Assembly: GCF_003697785.1 (NCBI RefSeq)
Contig: NZ_QOKZ01000002.1
Span: 372,001 to 436,000 of the forward strand
DNA from: Paracoccus alkanivorans
Lineage (GTDB): Bacteria; Pseudomonadota; Alphaproteobacteria; Rhodobacterales; Rhodobacteraceae
Reading direction: 5' to 3'
DNA: 64,000 nt
Both the position numbers and the translations under genes were made by a program. Below the pieces are notes generated by a model. That model saw only the letters and a program-made list of their open reading frames with translations, was not told the origin of the DNA and made no database searches. This document shows, piece after piece, positions 54,237-63,210 of the stretch (its first letter is position 1; every line of letters begins with the position of its first letter).

Positions 54237-55577
54237 TCACTGATTGCCGTGCCGGGTCAGCCACGCTTCCAGCCGATCGTTGATTTGCCCCCGCAGCACC
54301 TCGTCCTCGATCTCCTCCAGCGCGTCGGCAAGGAAGGACAGCACCAGGAAAACGATGGCGCGATCCCTCGGCACCCCACGCGAACGCAGATAGAACAGCG
54401 CGGTCTCGTCAAGGGCGCCGGTGGTCGAACCATGCGAGCATTGCACGTCGTCGGCATAGATCTCCAGTTCCGGCTTGGCCAGGAACTGGCTGCGCTCGTC
54501 CAGAAGCAATGCCTGGCTGATCTGGTATCCATCGGTCTTCTGCGCGCCGGGCTTGACAAGGATCTTGCCTTGGAACACGCCCTCGGCGCCGTTCTTCAGC
54601 ACCTTCTTGAAGACCTGCCGGCTTTCGCAGCGCTCCGCCCCGTGGGTCACGAAAACCGTGTCGTCATGGTGGAACGCGCCGACATTGCCATCGCCCAGCA
54701 CCGCCGCCGCGATATGGGCCACGGCATCGTCGCCGGTAATATCGATAAAAGCCTCGTGGCGCATCAGCGTGCCGTTGACCGACAGCGCAAAGCTTTTCAG
54801 CTGCGCCTCTGCCGCGACCCGCGCAAACAGATGCGCGTTGCCCAGCTTTTGATGGCCCGCGCGCTTTGCAGCGATGTAGTGCAGCCTGGCACCCTTGGCC
54901 AGATCAGCCTCGATCACGCCATTCGAGCGCGCCCCGGCCATGCCGGTTTCCAGCAGGGTCAGTTCCGCACCCTCCTCGACGCGGATGACGTGATGCCAGG
55001 TCGCATCGGCATCCTCGCGCGCGCGGCGGTGGATGATATGGACCGGGCGCGACGGCTTTGCGGTCACGCGGATCAGGACACCATCCTGCGCCGCCGCGGT
55101 GTTCAATGCGGCGAAAGGACGCTTGACCGGATTCTGCCCGGAAGCTTCAAGCACGCCGTAAAGCCCCTTGGCCCAGTGATCTGCACCGGTATCGGCCTGC
55201 GCCAGCGTGTCGATCTCGATCCCTTCCAGCGACAGGTCATCCGACTCCGCCGCATCGAAGGCACCATCCACGAAAACCAGCGTCAGGCGCGGCAGATCCA
55301 GAAACAGCGGCGAATCCGGTTCCCGGGCCTCGATCGGGATGGGCTGCGGAACGGGCGCGTTGAAGGGCCGAGGATCGGTATAACGCCAATACTCGTCGCG
55401 CGGGCCGGGCAGCCCCATCTCGCGCAGACGCGCGAGCGCATCGGCCCGGGCGCCCGCCGTAAATCCACCCTTGGGCAGTGACAGCGCATCCAGCCGCGCC
55501 TGAAGCGCATCGACCGGTTTGGGCGCACCGCTGACCTGCGGCGTCACGTCTTTGGTCTGAACTGCGGCCTCGGACAT
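54237..55577 (-). CDS. sufD: Fe-S cluster assembly protein SufD
   Basis: Scaffold partner of SufB in the SufBC2D complex. The 446-residue protein has a divergent N-terminal helical domain and the beta-helix C-terminal core. Conserved segment QCSHGSTTGALDETALFYLRSRG contains the His that takes part in the SufB-SufD cluster site. It overlaps sufC by ATGA at 55577. Confidence 0.94.
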   Translation of the reverse strand: MSEAAVQTKDVTPQVSGAPKPVDALQARLDALSLPKGGFTAGARADALARLREMGLPGPRDEYWRYTDPRPFNAPVPQPIPIEAREPDSPLFLDLPRLTLVFVDGAFDAAESDDLSLEGIEIDTLAQADTGADHWAKGLYGVLEASGQNPVKRPFAALNTAAAQDGVLIRVTAKPSRPVHIIHRRAREDADATWHHVIRVEEGAELTLLETGMAGARSNGVIEADLAKGARLHYIAAKRAGHQKLGNAHLFARVAAEAQLKSFALSVNGTLMRHEAFIDITGDDAVAHIAAAVLGDGNVGAFHHDDTVFVTHGAERCESRQVFKKVLKNGAEGVFQGKILVKPGAQKTDGYQISQALLLDERSQFLAKPELEIYADDVQCSHGSTTGALDETALFYLRSRGVPRDRAIVFLVLSFLADALEEIEDEVLRGQINDRLEAWLTRHGNQ

Positions 55578-56332
55578 CAGCCGGCCTCCGCCAGCAGGTC
55601 GCCATAGCCCTCATCCTCGACCTGCAGGGCCAGGTCCGGACCACCGGTCTTCACGATTCTGCCATTCGACATGATATGCACCACATCGGGTTGAATATGG
55701 TTCAGCAGGCGCTGGTAGTGGGTGATGACCAGAAAGCTGCGGTCGGGCGAACGCAGCGCATTCACCCCATCGGCCACCAGCCGCATCGCGTCCACGTCAA
55801 GCCCCGAGTCGGTCTCGTCCATGATGCACATGCGCGGCTCCAGCATGGCCATCTGCAGGATCTCGTTGCGCTTCTTTTCGCCGCCCGAGAAGCCCACATT
55901 GACCGGGCGCTTGAGCATCTCCGCATCGATCTGCAGTTCCGCCGCCTTCGCCCGGATCGCCTTGAGAAACTCGCCCGAGGAGATTTCCTCCTGCCCGCGC
56001 GCCTTGCGCTGCGCGTTCACGGCGGTGCGCAGGAAGGTCATGTTGCCGACGCCGGGGATTTCGACCGGGTATTGGAAGGCAAGAAACAGGCCGGCGGCAG
56101 CCCGTTCCTCGGGCTCCATTTCCAGCAGGTCCTCGCCATCCATGGTCGCCTCGCCCTCGGTCACCTCGTAGCCGTCGCGGCCCGAAAGCACATAGGAGAG
56201 CGTCGATTTGCCCGAACCGTTCGGCCCCATGATCGCATGGACCTGGCCGGCCGGGACCTCCAGCGAGAGGCCCTTGAGGATCTGCTTGTCCTCTTCTTCC
56301 AGTTTCACATGCAAATTATTGATCTTAAGCAT
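55577..56332 (-). CDS. sufC: Fe-S cluster assembly ATPase SufC
   Basis: ABC-type cytosolic ATPase of SufBC2D, 251 residues. Walker A GPNGSGKST at 36-44, signature FSGGEKKRNEILQ and Walker B CIMDETDSGLDVDAM are intact. ATG 56332 has GAGGT upstream and is the family start. Confidence 0.96.
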   Translation of the reverse strand: MLKINNLHVKLEEEDKQILKGLSLEVPAGQVHAIMGPNGSGKSTLSYVLSGRDGYEVTEGEATMDGEDLLEMEPEERAAAGLFLAFQYPVEIPGVGNMTFLRTAVNAQRKARGQEEISSGEFLKAIRAKAAELQIDAEMLKRPVNVGFSGGEKKRNEILQMAMLEPRMCIMDETDSGLDVDAMRLVADGVNALRSPDRSFLVITHYQRLLNHIQPDVVHIMSNGRIVKTGGPDLALQVEDEGYGDLLAEAG

Positions 56333-56340
56333 TTTATACC

Positions 56341-56652
56341 TCAATCGATGGTGACGGCGGTGCCGGAGGCCGACACCATCAGCATATTGTTGATAACCTC
56401 GTAGTCGAGATCGACCCCGACCACGGCATTGGCGCCCAACGTCACCGCGTATTCCTGCATCTCGGCAAGCGCCGTCAGGCGCGCCTCGGCCAGCGCGGTC
56501 TCGTAGGCGCCCGAACGGCCACCCACGATATCGCGGATACCGGCAAAGACATCACGGAAGACATTGGCCCCGATGATCGTCTCGCCGGTTACCACGCCAT
56601 GATAGGCGGTGATCTTGTGGCCTTCGATATTCTGTGTAGTGGTGACGATCAT
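56341..56652 (-). CDS. YbjQ family (UPF0145, heavy-metal-binding-like) protein
   Basis: A 103-residue pentameric-fold protein: [43 protein letters not shown] and [16 protein letters not shown] are family motifs. Function unknown; it lies within suf operons of related bacteria. It is followed by sufC after 8 bp and preceded by the FkbM methyltransferase gene (50-bp gap). Confidence 0.88.
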   Translation of the reverse strand: MIVTTTQNIEGHKITAYHGVVTGETIIGANVFRDVFAGIRDIVGGRSGAYETALAEARLTALAEMQEYAVTLGANAVVGVDLDYEVINNMLMVSASGTAVTID

Positions 56653-56702
56653 GCTGATCCTCTACTTTTGCGATATATGTAACCCACCGAGGACACTGCC
56701 CG

Positions 56703-57593
56703 CTATCCAGCCGCCTTAACCGGCAAAAACTCGACATACTCGGTAACCGCGTCATCCGTAACTTCTTTGCGCGCCAGCAGTATATCGAGGCAACGAAGCG
56801 TAAGACTGAAGCTGGAGAACGTCGTATCGGCAAGGATTGCCAAATGTTTCAGCCTTTCGCTTTCCATCTCTTCGAGTGCCAGAAGATCCCGTATGAATAC
56901 GGCATCTCCATCAACCAGTTGTCTTTTCTGCTTCGGTATAGGCCTACCTCTGCCACTAGATGAATTTACCGGAACAGCAGTAAAGTGAAGGAAGGTATGC
57001 AGAAAGTAACCCAAGCCTCTCAGCATCGCCATCTGCTCATCCAGTAGTGGCTGATTCTTGTATATTGGTATTGCCGCAATCTCGGTCACAACTGCGACCG
57101 CATTTTTCAGCTTGTCTGTTCCCCCGGCGAAAACCGCCTGTTCTCCGCCCTGCACATCAATTTTCAATAGATCGAAATCCGGCAATCCCTCGATATCATC
57201 GAGTCTGCTTGTATTCAGCCTCACCGTTTCGACAACCTTCGTTGCCTGATGCCAGCGACCAAGATATTTGAAGGCCGCCGGGTTCGGTTCGAGCAGTGAC
57301 GTAAAGCCCCTACTCTGGCAAACATTCAGTTGTTTTTGTCCACCGCTGCCGACAGCCTCACAAAAATAATGCTCATCCTCTCCGCAATCCGCTACAAGCT
57401 TGTCGAACGCAGCTTTTTGGGGTTCAAACCCCCATATTTCGCAGCCTCCCACTGCTCGCAGCGCACCATATGGAGGTTGGTTAACAGGGTTGGCGCCAAT
57501 ATCGACGATACGTGTCTTTCGCTCCGGAGCCAGCATGGCCAGAAGGTGCTTGATCCGTATTTCGGACCTGTCCTCGCGCCCAATATCCATCAT
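56703..57593 (-). CDS. FkbM family methyltransferase inserted in the suf operon
   Basis: SAM-dependent O-methyltransferase-like protein of 296 residues. SAM-site motif VDIGANP at 30-36, EIWGFEPQ at 52-59 and the FkbM-type LKIDVQGGE at 143-151. Natural substrates of FkbM enzymes are sugars, polyketides and other small molecules; here the target is unknown. The start ATG 57593 overlaps the sufB stop, so it is translated from the suf message. Base composition differs from the neighbours: four 60-base lines (57001-57180 and 57361-57420) contain 118 G/C in 240, about 49%, against roughly 62-66% nearby. This suggests recent transfer into the operon. Confidence 0.85.
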   Translation of the reverse strand: MMDIGREDRSEIRIKHLLAMLAPERKTRIVDIGANPVNQPPYGALRAVGGCEIWGFEPQKAAFDKLVADCGEDEHYFCEAVGSGGQKQLNVCQSRGFTSLLEPNPAAFKYLGRWHQATKVVETVRLNTSRLDDIEGLPDFDLLKIDVQGGEQAVFAGGTDKLKNAVAVVTEIAAIPIYKNQPLLDEQMAMLRGLGYFLHTFLHFTAVPVNSSSGRGRPIPKQKRQLVDGDAVFIRDLLALEEMESERLKHLAILADTTFSSFSLTLRCLDILLARKEVTDDAVTEYVEFLPVKAAG

Positions 57594-59110
57594 CCAACGC
57601 TGCCTTCCAGCGAAATGGCCACCAGCGACTGCGCCTCCATGGCGAACTCCATCGGAAGCGCCTGCAGGACCTCGCGGCAGAAACCGTTGACGACCAGTGC
57701 CACAGCCTCTTCCTCGTCCATCCCGCGAGAGCGGCAATAGAACAGCTGGTCGTCATCGACCTTGCTGGTCGTCGCCTCGTGCTCGACGCGGCTGGAGGTG
57801 TTCCTGACCTCGATATAGGGCACCGTATGCGCGCCGCATTTGTCGCCGATCAGCAGGCTGTCGCATTGCGTATAGTTGCGGCTGTTCGTGGCGCGCGGAT
57901 GCATGCTGACCAGCCCGCGATAGGTGTTTTGCGCCTGCCCCGCCGAGATCCCCTTGGAGACGATCCGCGAGCGGGTATTCTTGCCCAGATGCACCATCTT
58001 GGTGCCGGTATCGGCCTGCTGGTAGTTGTTGGCGATGGCGATGGAATAGAACTCGCCCTGGCTCTCGTCGCCGCGCAGAATGCAGGACGGATATTTCCAG
58101 GTGATCGCGGAGCCGGTCTCGACCTGCGTCCACATCACCTTGGCCCGCGCCTCGCGGCAATCGGCGCGCTTGGTGACGAAATTGTAGACGCCGCCCTTGC
58201 CCTCCTCGTCGCCGGGGAACCAATTCTGGACGGTGGAATATTTCACCTCGGCGTCTTCCAGCACGACGATCTCGACCACGGCGGCATGCAATTGGTGGGT
58301 GTCGCGCTTGGGCGCGGTGCAGCCTTCCAGGTAGCTGACATAAGAGCCCTTGTCGGCGATGATCAGCGTCCGCTCGAACTGGCCGGTATTCTCTGCATTG
58401 ATGCGGAAATAGGTGCTCAGCTCCATCGGGCAGCGCACGCCGGGGGGCACATAGACGAAAGAACCGTCGGAAAAGACCGCGCTGTTCAGCGTGGCGAAGT
58501 AATTGTCCGATTGCGGCACGACCGAGCCGAGATATTTCTTCACCAGCTCGGGATGCTCGCGAATCGCCTCGGAGATCGAGCAGAAGATCACACCGGCCTT
58601 CGCCAACTCGTCCTTGAAGGTGGTGCCCACGCTGACCGAATCGAAAACCGCGTCGACGGCGACCTTGCGGCCTTCGGCGGGCGCATCGCCCGCACCCTCG
58701 ACACCGGCCAGGATCATCTGTTCCTTCAGCGGGATGCCCAGCTTTTCATAGGTGGCCAGCAGCTTGGGATCGACCTCGTCCAGCGATTTTGGCTTTTGCT
58801 CCATGCTTTTCGGGCGGGCATAGTAATACTGGTCCTGGTAGTCGATCTTGGGATAGTGCAGCATCGCCCATCCCGGCTCCTTCATGGTCAGCCAGCGGCG
58901 ATAGGCTTCCAGCCGCCACTCGGTCATCCATTCCGGTTCCTCGTTCTTTTCCGAGATCAGGCGGACGATATCCTCGTTCAGCCCCTTGGGGGCATAGTCC
59001 ATCTCGATCTCGGTATCCCAGCCATATTTGTAACTGCCCATGTTCTGGACAGTCTCGACCGTTTCGCGGTCCACACCTTCGCGAACGTCAAGATCGGTGG
59101 TCTCGGTCAT
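57590..59110 (-). CDS. sufB: Fe-S cluster assembly protein SufB
   Basis: Main scaffold of the SufBC2D complex, on which nascent clusters form. The 506-residue protein shows [42 protein letters not shown] in its conserved core, and [20 protein letters not shown] carrying conserved Cys residues, then [12 protein letters not shown]. Length is usual for alphaproteobacterial SufB. It lies 30 bp after the cysteine desulfurase gene. Confidence 0.96.
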   Translation of the reverse strand: MTETTDLDVREGVDRETVETVQNMGSYKYGWDTEIEMDYAPKGLNEDIVRLISEKNEEPEWMTEWRLEAYRRWLTMKEPGWAMLHYPKIDYQDQYYYARPKSMEQKPKSLDEVDPKLLATYEKLGIPLKEQMILAGVEGAGDAPAEGRKVAVDAVFDSVSVGTTFKDELAKAGVIFCSISEAIREHPELVKKYLGSVVPQSDNYFATLNSAVFSDGSFVYVPPGVRCPMELSTYFRINAENTGQFERTLIIADKGSYVSYLEGCTAPKRDTHQLHAAVVEIVVLEDAEVKYSTVQNWFPGDEEGKGGVYNFVTKRADCREARAKVMWTQVETGSAITWKYPSCILRGDESQGEFYSIAIANNYQQADTGTKMVHLGKNTRSRIVSKGISAGQAQNTYRGLVSMHPRATNSRNYTQCDSLLIGDKCGAHTVPYIEVRNTSSRVEHEATTSKVDDDQLFYCRSRGMDEEEAVALVVNGFCREVLQALPMEFAMEAQSLVAISLEGSVG

Positions 59111-59140
59111 CTCTTGTCCTTCCTCGGAGCAAGCGGCAGC

Positions 59141-60184
59141 TTACCCATTCCTATCGCGCCAGCGTGAATACGCGGTTTCCCACGCATCCGCAAATCGGTT
59201 CATCTGATCCCCGTCCAAAGCCGGACTTATCGAGATCCGGATCGCGGACTGCGCCTGCGCGTCGTCAAAACCCATCGCCTGAAGCGTCCCGCTGGCCCGG
59301 ATTTTGCCCGATGAGCAGGCCGAGCCCGCCGACACGGCAAAACCCGCAAGATCCATCTGCATGACCTGCGTTTCACCCTTCCACCCCGATGTAAGAAGGC
59401 AAGTGGTGTTCGGCAAGCGTTTACCGGCTTTTCCGACAATAATGGTTTCCGGGGCCACAGCGGCCAGCCGCGCCTCCAGCGCATCGCGGCGGGCGGCAAC
59501 CTCTTCCCACAGCCCGGCTTCCAGATCGCTCTGCGCGGCCTCGGCGGCGGCGGCGAAACCCGCGATGCCGATCAGGTTCTCGGTTCCCGCACGGCGGCCC
59601 TGTTCCTGTCCGCCGCCGCGAATCCTTGCGAGGATATCGGTGCCCTTCCTCAGGACCAGCGCCCCGATACCCTTCGGGCCACCCAGCTTATGCGCACTGA
59701 CGAAACCCGCCGTCACGCCCAGCCAGTTAAAGGCGAAGGGAATCTTTCCGAAACCCTGGGTCAGGTCGCTGACCGCCAGCCCCTCGGGCAGATCCTGGAT
59801 CACGCCGGTTTCGCTATTGGCAAGCTGCAGGGCGGAACGGCCCGGATCGGCAACCATCACGGCACCGTCGCGATCGACCGGCAGGGAGGTCTCGCACCAT
59901 GCCTTGACCGCGTCATGCTCGACCGGAGCGCAGGCCATGCCGTATTCGGCCAGCACCATCGCCGCCGCCTCGGTCGCGCCAGAGGTGAACACGATATCCG
60001 CCCCTTCGGCCCCAAGGGCGGCGGCAATACGTTCGCGGGCCCGCTCCATCGCCATCTTGGCCGCACGCCCCTCGGCATGGACCGAGGAGGGATTTCCCGC
60101 GACATCCATCGCCTCGACCATCGCCGCCCGCGCTTCGGGGCGCAGCGGCGTGGTGGCGTTCCAGTCAAGATAGACCCGGCTCAT
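59141..60184 (-). CDS. Cysteine desulfurase (NifS/IscS-like, type I)
   Basis: A 347-residue class V aminotransferase-fold enzyme. PLP Lys166 in SAHKLGGPKG, catalytic Cys290 in SAGSACSSGKI, and YLDWNATTPLRPEA at the N-terminus are type I (NifS/IscS) features. This second desulfurase in one operon precedes sufB, as in many Rhodobacterales. The start ATG 60184 overlaps the coaBC stop by ATGA, and a longer N-terminal frame is not supported. No Rrf2/IscR gene precedes it. Confidence 0.92.
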   Translation of the reverse strand: MSRVYLDWNATTPLRPEARAAMVEAMDVAGNPSSVHAEGRAAKMAMERARERIAAALGAEGADIVFTSGATEAAAMVLAEYGMACAPVEHDAVKAWCETSLPVDRDGAVMVADPGRSALQLANSETGVIQDLPEGLAVSDLTQGFGKIPFAFNWLGVTAGFVSAHKLGGPKGIGALVLRKGTDILARIRGGGQEQGRRAGTENLIGIAGFAAAAEAAQSDLEAGLWEEVAARRDALEARLAAVAPETIIVGKAGKRLPNTTCLLTSGWKGETQVMQMDLAGFAVSAGSACSSGKIRASGTLQAMGFDDAQAQSAIRISISPALDGDQMNRFADAWETAYSRWRDRNG

Positions 60185-61410
60185 CAAAGCGCATCCGCGA
60201 TGGCTTCGGCCAGCCGCCGGGCCACCTCGTCCTTGCCCATGCGCGGCCATGCCTCGACACCGTCCGGACGGATCAGCGTGACCGCGTTCTCCTGCCCGCC
60301 CATGATCCCGGTCGCGGGGCTGACATCATTGGCGACGATCCAGTCGCAGCCCTTGCGCTTGCGCTTGGCGGCGGCGTTTTCGACCACGTCATGGGTTTCC
60401 GCCGCGAATCCCACGACCAGCGCGGGCCTGCCCCGCTCCAGTCCGCTTATCCAGGCCAGGATATCGGGGTTCTCGGCCATCTCCAGCGCCGGAGGATTGC
60501 CCGAACCGTCCTTCTTGATCTTCCTTTCCACCGCGTTGGTGACACGCCAATCGGCCACCGCCGCCGCCATGACGGCGGCATCGGCGGGCAGCGCGGCCTC
60601 AACGGCGTCGCGCATCTGCCGGGCCGTCTCGACCCGGATGACATCGACGCCATCGGGCGGCGGCACACTCGCCGGGCCGGTGACGAAGCTGACCTTTGCG
60701 CCCAGATCGCGCAGCGCCCCCGCGATTGCCGCCCCCTGCGCACCCGAAGAGCGGTTGGCGATATAACGCACCGGGTCGATGGGCTCATGCGTCGGCCCCG
60801 AGGTCACCACCACATGCCGCCCCAACAGCGGACCCGGCATCACCCGCGCTTCCGGCATCGGCTTGAGGGGAGCATCCAGCGCCTCGCGGATCGCCACCAT
60901 GATCGCCTCGGGCTCGGCCATCCGGCCCGGTCCGAACTCGCCGCAGGCCATGTCGCCCTCGTCCGGGCCGACGGTCAGGATACCATCATCGCGCAAAACG
61001 GCCAAGTTGCGCTGCGTGGCCGGGTGGTTCCACATCCGCACATTCATCGCGGGCGCGATCAGCACCCGCTTGTCGGTGGCCAGCAGCAGGGTCGAGGCAA
61101 GATCGTCGGCCAGCCCCTGCGCCATCTTGGCCATCAGATCGGCCGTCGCCGGCGCGACCACCACCAGATCGGCATTGCGGGAAAGCTGGATATGCCCGAT
61201 CTCGGCCTCGGTCGAGATCTCGAACAGCCCTTCATGCGCCGCCTCTCCGGCCAGCACCGAAAGCGTCATCGCCGTGGTGAACTCGGCTCCCGCCCGCGTC
61301 AGCACGGGAGTCACCGCCATGCCCTCGGCCCGGATCAGCCGAATCAGCTGCGGCAGCTTGTAGGCAGCGATACCGCCGCCGATGATCAGAAGGATACGCT
61401 TGCCGTTCAT
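60184..61410 (-). CDS. coaBC: Phosphopantothenoylcysteine decarboxylase / phosphopantothenate-cysteine ligase
   Basis: Bifunctional coenzyme A enzyme of 408 residues: CoaB joins cysteine to 4'-phosphopantothenate and CoaC decarboxylates the product. CoaC domain (1-190): IGGGIAAYK, PAMNVRMWNHPATQRNL. CoaB domain (200-400): VTSGPTHEPIDPVRYIANRSSG, KKDGSGNPPALEMAENPDIL. ATG 61410 fits the family start. It overlaps the cysteine desulfurase gene by 4 bp, so it may head the whole Fe-S operon. Both products use cysteine. Confidence 0.95.
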   Translation of the reverse strand: MNGKRILLIIGGGIAAYKLPQLIRLIRAEGMAVTPVLTRAGAEFTTAMTLSVLAGEAAHEGLFEISTEAEIGHIQLSRNADLVVVAPATADLMAKMAQGLADDLASTLLLATDKRVLIAPAMNVRMWNHPATQRNLAVLRDDGILTVGPDEGDMACGEFGPGRMAEPEAIMVAIREALDAPLKPMPEARVMPGPLLGRHVVVTSGPTHEPIDPVRYIANRSSGAQGAAIAGALRDLGAKVSFVTGPASVPPPDGVDVIRVETARQMRDAVEAALPADAAVMAAAVADWRVTNAVERKIKKDGSGNPPALEMAENPDILAWISGLERGRPALVVGFAAETHDVVENAAAKRKRKGCDWIVANDVSPATGIMGGQENAVTLIRPDGVEAWPRMGKDEVARRLAEAIADAL

Positions 61411-61530
61411 GTCGCCCCCAGGTTCTTTTCGACAGATAGCGATGCAGCCCGCAAGCCGCAAGAAAAGCCGTCGATTAACCAGTTCTTAGCCGCCATCCTC
61501 CATGCTCCCCCGGGGAATGCAGCAGGGGGC

Positions 61531-63048
61531 ATGATGGTCGCAATCGCCTATTCGGTCGCCTTCGAAGGGGTCGAGGCGCGCCTGGTCGAAGTGCAATGCT
61601 CGGTTACCGCCGGGCTGCCGGGCTTTGCCGTCGTGGGTCTGCCCGACAAGGCCGTGAGCGAGGCGCGCGAACGTGTCAAGGCCGCCTTCGGCGCATTATC
61701 CATCGCCATGCCCAGCAAGCGGCTGACGGTGAACCTGTCCCCCGCCGACATGCCGAAAGAGGGTTCGCATTTCGACCTGCCCATCGCTCTGGCGATCCTC
61801 GCCGCGATCGAAATCGTCCCGGCCGAGGAACTCGCCCGCTGCGTCTGCCTTGGAGAGCTGGCGCTGGACGGGCGGCTGGTGCCGGTCGCCGGCGCCCTTC
61901 CCGCCGCCGTGACCGCGGCCGAGGACGACCGCGCCCTGATCTGCCCCCGCCCCTGCGGCGCCGAGGCGGCATGGGTCGAGGCGGTGCCGGTCCTCGCCCC
62001 GGCCACGCTGCGCGACGCGGTCGATCACCTGACCGACCGCCGCCCGCTGGCCCGCGCCACCCCCGGCATGGCCGGCGATCCTCCGGTCACGGGCTGCCTG
62101 TCCGAGGTCAAGGGACAGGAACGCGCCAAGCGTGCCCTCGAAATCGCCGCCGCGGGCCGCCATCACCTGCTGATGGCCAGTCCGCCCGGCGCGGGGAAAT
62201 CCATGCTCGCGGCCCGCCTGCCCGGCCTGATGCCCCCCCTCACCCCGGCCGAGGCGCTGGAGACCTCGATGATCCACTCTCTCGCGGGGATGCTGAAGGA
62301 TGGCGGCATCTCGCGCCTCGCCCCGTTCCGCGAGCCTCATCACACCGCCTCGATGCCGGCCATCGTCGGCGGCGGACGCGGCGCCAAACCGGGAGAGATC
62401 AGCCTCGCCCATAACGGCGTGCTGTTCATGGATGAATTCCCCGAGTTTTCCCGCCAGGTGCTGGAAACCCTGCGCCAGCCCATCGAGACGGGCGAGGTCA
62501 CCATCGCCCGCGCCAATGCGCATATCCGCTATCCCTGCCGCTTCCTGCTGATCGCCGCTGCCAATCCCTGCCGCTGCGGTCATATGGTCGATGCGGGGCG
62601 GGCCTGTTCGCGCGCGCCGGTTTGCGGCGCCGAGTATATGGGCAGGATCTCCGGGCCGCTGATGGACCGCTTCGACCTGCGCCTCGACCTTCCCGCCGTC
62701 GGTTTCCACGAACTGGAACTGCCCGGCAGCGGGGAAAGCTCGGCCATCATCGCCGCCCGTATCGCGGCTGCCCGCGCCATCCAGGCCCGGCGCTTTCGCG
62801 ATCATCCCCGCCTGCGTGTCAATGCCGACGCCTCGGGCACGATCCTCGACGAAATCGCCGGCCCGGACGGGGAAGGCCGCGACCTCATCGTGAAAGCCTC
62901 CGAACGTCTTGGCCTCACGGCGCGGGGCTATCACCGTATCCTGCGAACCGCCCGCACCATCGCCGATCTCGATGGCTCTGAAAACGTCCGCAAGCCACAT
63001 CTGGCCGAAGCGATCAGCTATCGCCTGCCCTTCGTCGCAGGAGGCTGA
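61531..63048 (+). CDS. comM: ComM/YifB family Mg-chelatase-like AAA+ ATPase
   Basis: A 505-residue hexameric ATPase. N-terminal Lon-like fold (about 1-170: VEVQCSVTAGLPGFAVVGLPDKAVSEARERV), AAA+ core with Walker A GAGKSMLAARLPG and Walker B GVLFMDEFPEFSR, a Cys-rich insert (NPCRCGHMVDAGRACSRAPVC), and a C-terminal Mg_chelatase_C region ending AISYRLPF. ComM in naturally competent bacteria is a branch-migration helicase in transformation. ATG 61531 gives the family start; the reading frame stays open far upstream across coaBC by chance. Diverges from coaBC with 120 bp between. Confidence 0.93.
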   Translation: MMVAIAYSVAFEGVEARLVEVQCSVTAGLPGFAVVGLPDKAVSEARERVKAAFGALSIAMPSKRLTVNLSPADMPKEGSHFDLPIALAILAAIEIVPAEELARCVCLGELALDGRLVPVAGALPAAVTAAEDDRALICPRPCGAEAAWVEAVPVLAPATLRDAVDHLTDRRPLARATPGMAGDPPVTGCLSEVKGQERAKRALEIAAAGRHHLLMASPPGAGKSMLAARLPGLMPPLTPAEALETSMIHSLAGMLKDGGISRLAPFREPHHTASMPAIVGGGRGAKPGEISLAHNGVLFMDEFPEFSRQVLETLRQPIETGEVTIARANAHIRYPCRFLLIAAANPCRCGHMVDAGRACSRAPVCGAEYMGRISGPLMDRFDLRLDLPAVGFHELELPGSGESSAIIAARIAAARAIQARRFRDHPRLRVNADASGTILDEIAGPDGEGRDLIVKASERLGLTARGYHRILRTARTIADLDGSENVRKPHLAEAISYRLPFVAGG

Positions 63049-63106
63049 AATCCGTTTTCAGACAGGCGACAAGCATGCGGGCGGCTCCCTGTCCCGCCAG
63101 CCCCAT

Positions 63107-63210
63107 AAAGCATTTTCAGGAAAAGTGGATACCGGTTTTCCGTCCGAAAATGCGTATAAACAAAAGATTGCAGCATTTCGGCGTTTCAGCGAAAAGCCGG
63201 AATGCTGTAA
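63107..63210 (-). repeat. Dispersed repeat, short module-2-like copy (G), overlapping a gene end
   Basis: AAAGCATTTTCAGGAAAAG...CCGAAAATGCG followed by a terminal hairpin, TTGCAGCATTTCGGC and GCCGGAATGCTGTAA with mismatches (63168-63210). It resembles module 2 (3171-3318) without the central hairpin, and lies between the convergent comM and gatZ-like genes. Bases 63186-63210 are the 3' end of the gatZ-like gene. Confidence 0.8.

Noticed and set aside
60391..61530. Long open extension upstream of comM on the plus strand
   Set aside because: It is antisense to coaBC, whose domains are all recognisable; the comM family begins at 61531. High-GC DNA keeps such frames open by chance.
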